DNA of 6,619 nucleotides, from contig CAZCMX010000093.1 of assembly GCA_964499985.1 (NCBI GenBank), forward strand, positions 1 through 6,619, given 5' to 3'. Below, piece by piece: positions 5,798 through 6,619 of this stretch. Each line of letters opens with the position of its first letter. Position 1 is the first letter of the stretch. Under the pieces are notes generated by a model. The model worked only from the letters and a program-made list of their open reading frames with translations. It did no database searches and had not been told where the DNA came from. Origin of the DNA: UBA5734 sp964499985. GTDB taxonomy: Bacteria > Bacillota > Clostridia > Saccharofermentanales > UBA5734. The translations under genes and the position numbers were made by a program.

Positions 5798-6619
5798 ATG
5801 AGCTTGAACCTAGACAACCATCCCCGGCAGCTGCCAACTTTTAATCTGGACCATATTTTTTCCCTGGACATGGTCCTGATCGCAGTCATCAGCTCGGAGG
5901 GCATGCTGCTCAAGATCAACAAGGCCTGGGAAACCGTCCTGTGCTATCCGCAGGAGCAGTTGCTGGATAAACCGTTCATACAGCTCATCCACCCGGACGA
6001 TGTCGCAGCGACCCTGTCACATATGAGCCGGCTGAACAAGCTCGAGGATGTGGTTGGTTATGTCAATCGCTACCGGTGCCAGAATGGCTCCTACCGTCAT
6101 ATGGAATGGAACGCCCAGATGCGGGAGGGCTATATTTATGCAATCGCCCGTGACGTGACCGACCGCGTCACGGATAAGCAATTGCTGCAGGCGGAGCATG
6201 AGCGGTTTGAGCTGGCGATCTGGGGCAGCAACGACGGGATATGGGACTGGGACCTGGTTGCCGGAACGGTTTACCTGTCCCCGCGCTGGAAAGCACAGTT
6301 GGGATATACTGACCAGGATCTGGCCAATGATCCGGAGCGGTTTGTCAGCTTGCTGCATCCGGATGATCGTGACAGAGTCTTACAGCTGATCACAGATTAT
6401 CTGCAGCGCCGGATCGATACCTATGATACCGAATTCCGCATGCGCCACAAGGATGGCCACTATCGCTGGATCCAGGCCCGGGGCAAGGCCTTCTGGACTG
6501 AAGCTGGACAGGCCTACCGGATGGCAGGCGCCCATACCGACATCACGACTCGCAAAAAAATGGAGGAGGACCTGCGCGTCAGTGAATCCAAGTACCGCCT
6601 GATGGCAGAGAATGTCACC
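5798..6619 (+). CDS. Multi-PAS sensor protein, N-terminal part (3' end outside window)
   Basis: The frame is open from ATG 5798 to the last base, 274 residues, with AAGGGG (5786-5791) 6 bases before the start. It has no signal peptide or transmembrane segment at its start, so it looks cytoplasmic. PAS domain 1 covers about 18-125: VISSEGMLLKINKAWE, LIHPDDV (63-69), then YRCQNGSYRHMEW and the PAC ending AIARDVTDR (115-123). PAS domain 2 covers about 133-260 and is of the PAS_3 type: FELAIWGSNDGIWDWDL (137-153), LLHPDDR (185-191), FRMRHKDGHYRWI and GAHTDITTRKKMEEDL. SESKYRLMAENVT at the end begins a third PAS domain. Such tandem PAS arrays normally precede a histidine kinase, GGDEF or GGDEF-EAL output; which one is outside the window. 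The sensed signal or cofactor cannot be told. Confidence 0.9.
   Translation, partial: MSLNLDNHPRQLPTFNLDHIFSLDMVLIAVISSEGMLLKINKAWETVLCYPQEQLLDKPFIQLIHPDDVAATLSHMSRLNKLEDVVGYVNRYRCQNGSYRHMEWNAQMREGYIYAIARDVTDRVTDKQLLQAEHERFELAIWGSNDGIWDWDLVAGTVYLSPRWKAQLGYTDQDLANDPERFVSLLHPDDRDRVLQLITDYLQRRIDTYDTEFRMRHKDGHYRWIQARGKAFWTEAGQAYRMAGAHTDITTRKKMEEDLRVSESKYRLMAENVT

Overview
The window looks like chromosomal DNA of a Gram-positive, probably clostridial (Bacillota) anaerobe. The reasons are strong AGGAGG-type ribosome binding sites, a sortase-type cell-wall anchor (IPPTGD, hydrophobic segment, basic tail), an InlB-type repeat in a secreted protein, a CarD-family transcription factor and a glycogen phosphorylase. 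The species cannot be told from the sequence. No mobile element, CRISPR array, tRNA or rRNA was seen.

Layout, left to right. (1) 1-629 is the 3' end of a glycogen/alpha-glucan phosphorylase gene (glgP) that includes its pyridoxal-phosphate lysine, followed by a likely intrinsic terminator (653-706). (2) 848-1357 encodes a 169-residue CarD-family RNA polymerase-binding protein with an extended -10 promoter and a good RBS. (3) 1354-2346 on the minus strand encodes a family 2 glycosyltransferase. It converges on the CarD gene, and both stop codons lie in one CTAG tetranucleotide. (4) 2347-2630 is a divergent intergenic region with a 14-bp inverted repeat and a 44-nt two-part stem-loop. (5) 2631-4310 and 4335-5408 form a probable two-gene operon for exported proteins: a 559-residue secreted protein with one InlB-type repeat, an otherwise unrecognised body and no wall anchor, then a 357-residue sortase-anchored surface protein. 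A probable terminator follows at 5420-5466. (6) 5409-5797 has no convincing intact gene. It may hold the frame-broken remains of a GGDEF (diguanylate cyclase) domain, and it has an 18-bp palindrome. (7) 5798 to the window end is the N-terminal part of a multi-PAS sensor protein; its output domain lies outside the window.

Functional reading. Glycogen use, a global transcription factor, a glycosyltransferase and a sensor sit beside each other with no obvious shared pathway. The one unit that looks like a dedicated system is the surface pair at 2631-5408: a cysteine-free, unanchored exoprotein co-transcribed with a wall-anchored protein. A scaffold/partner relation between them is an inference from gene order, not something the sequence shows.
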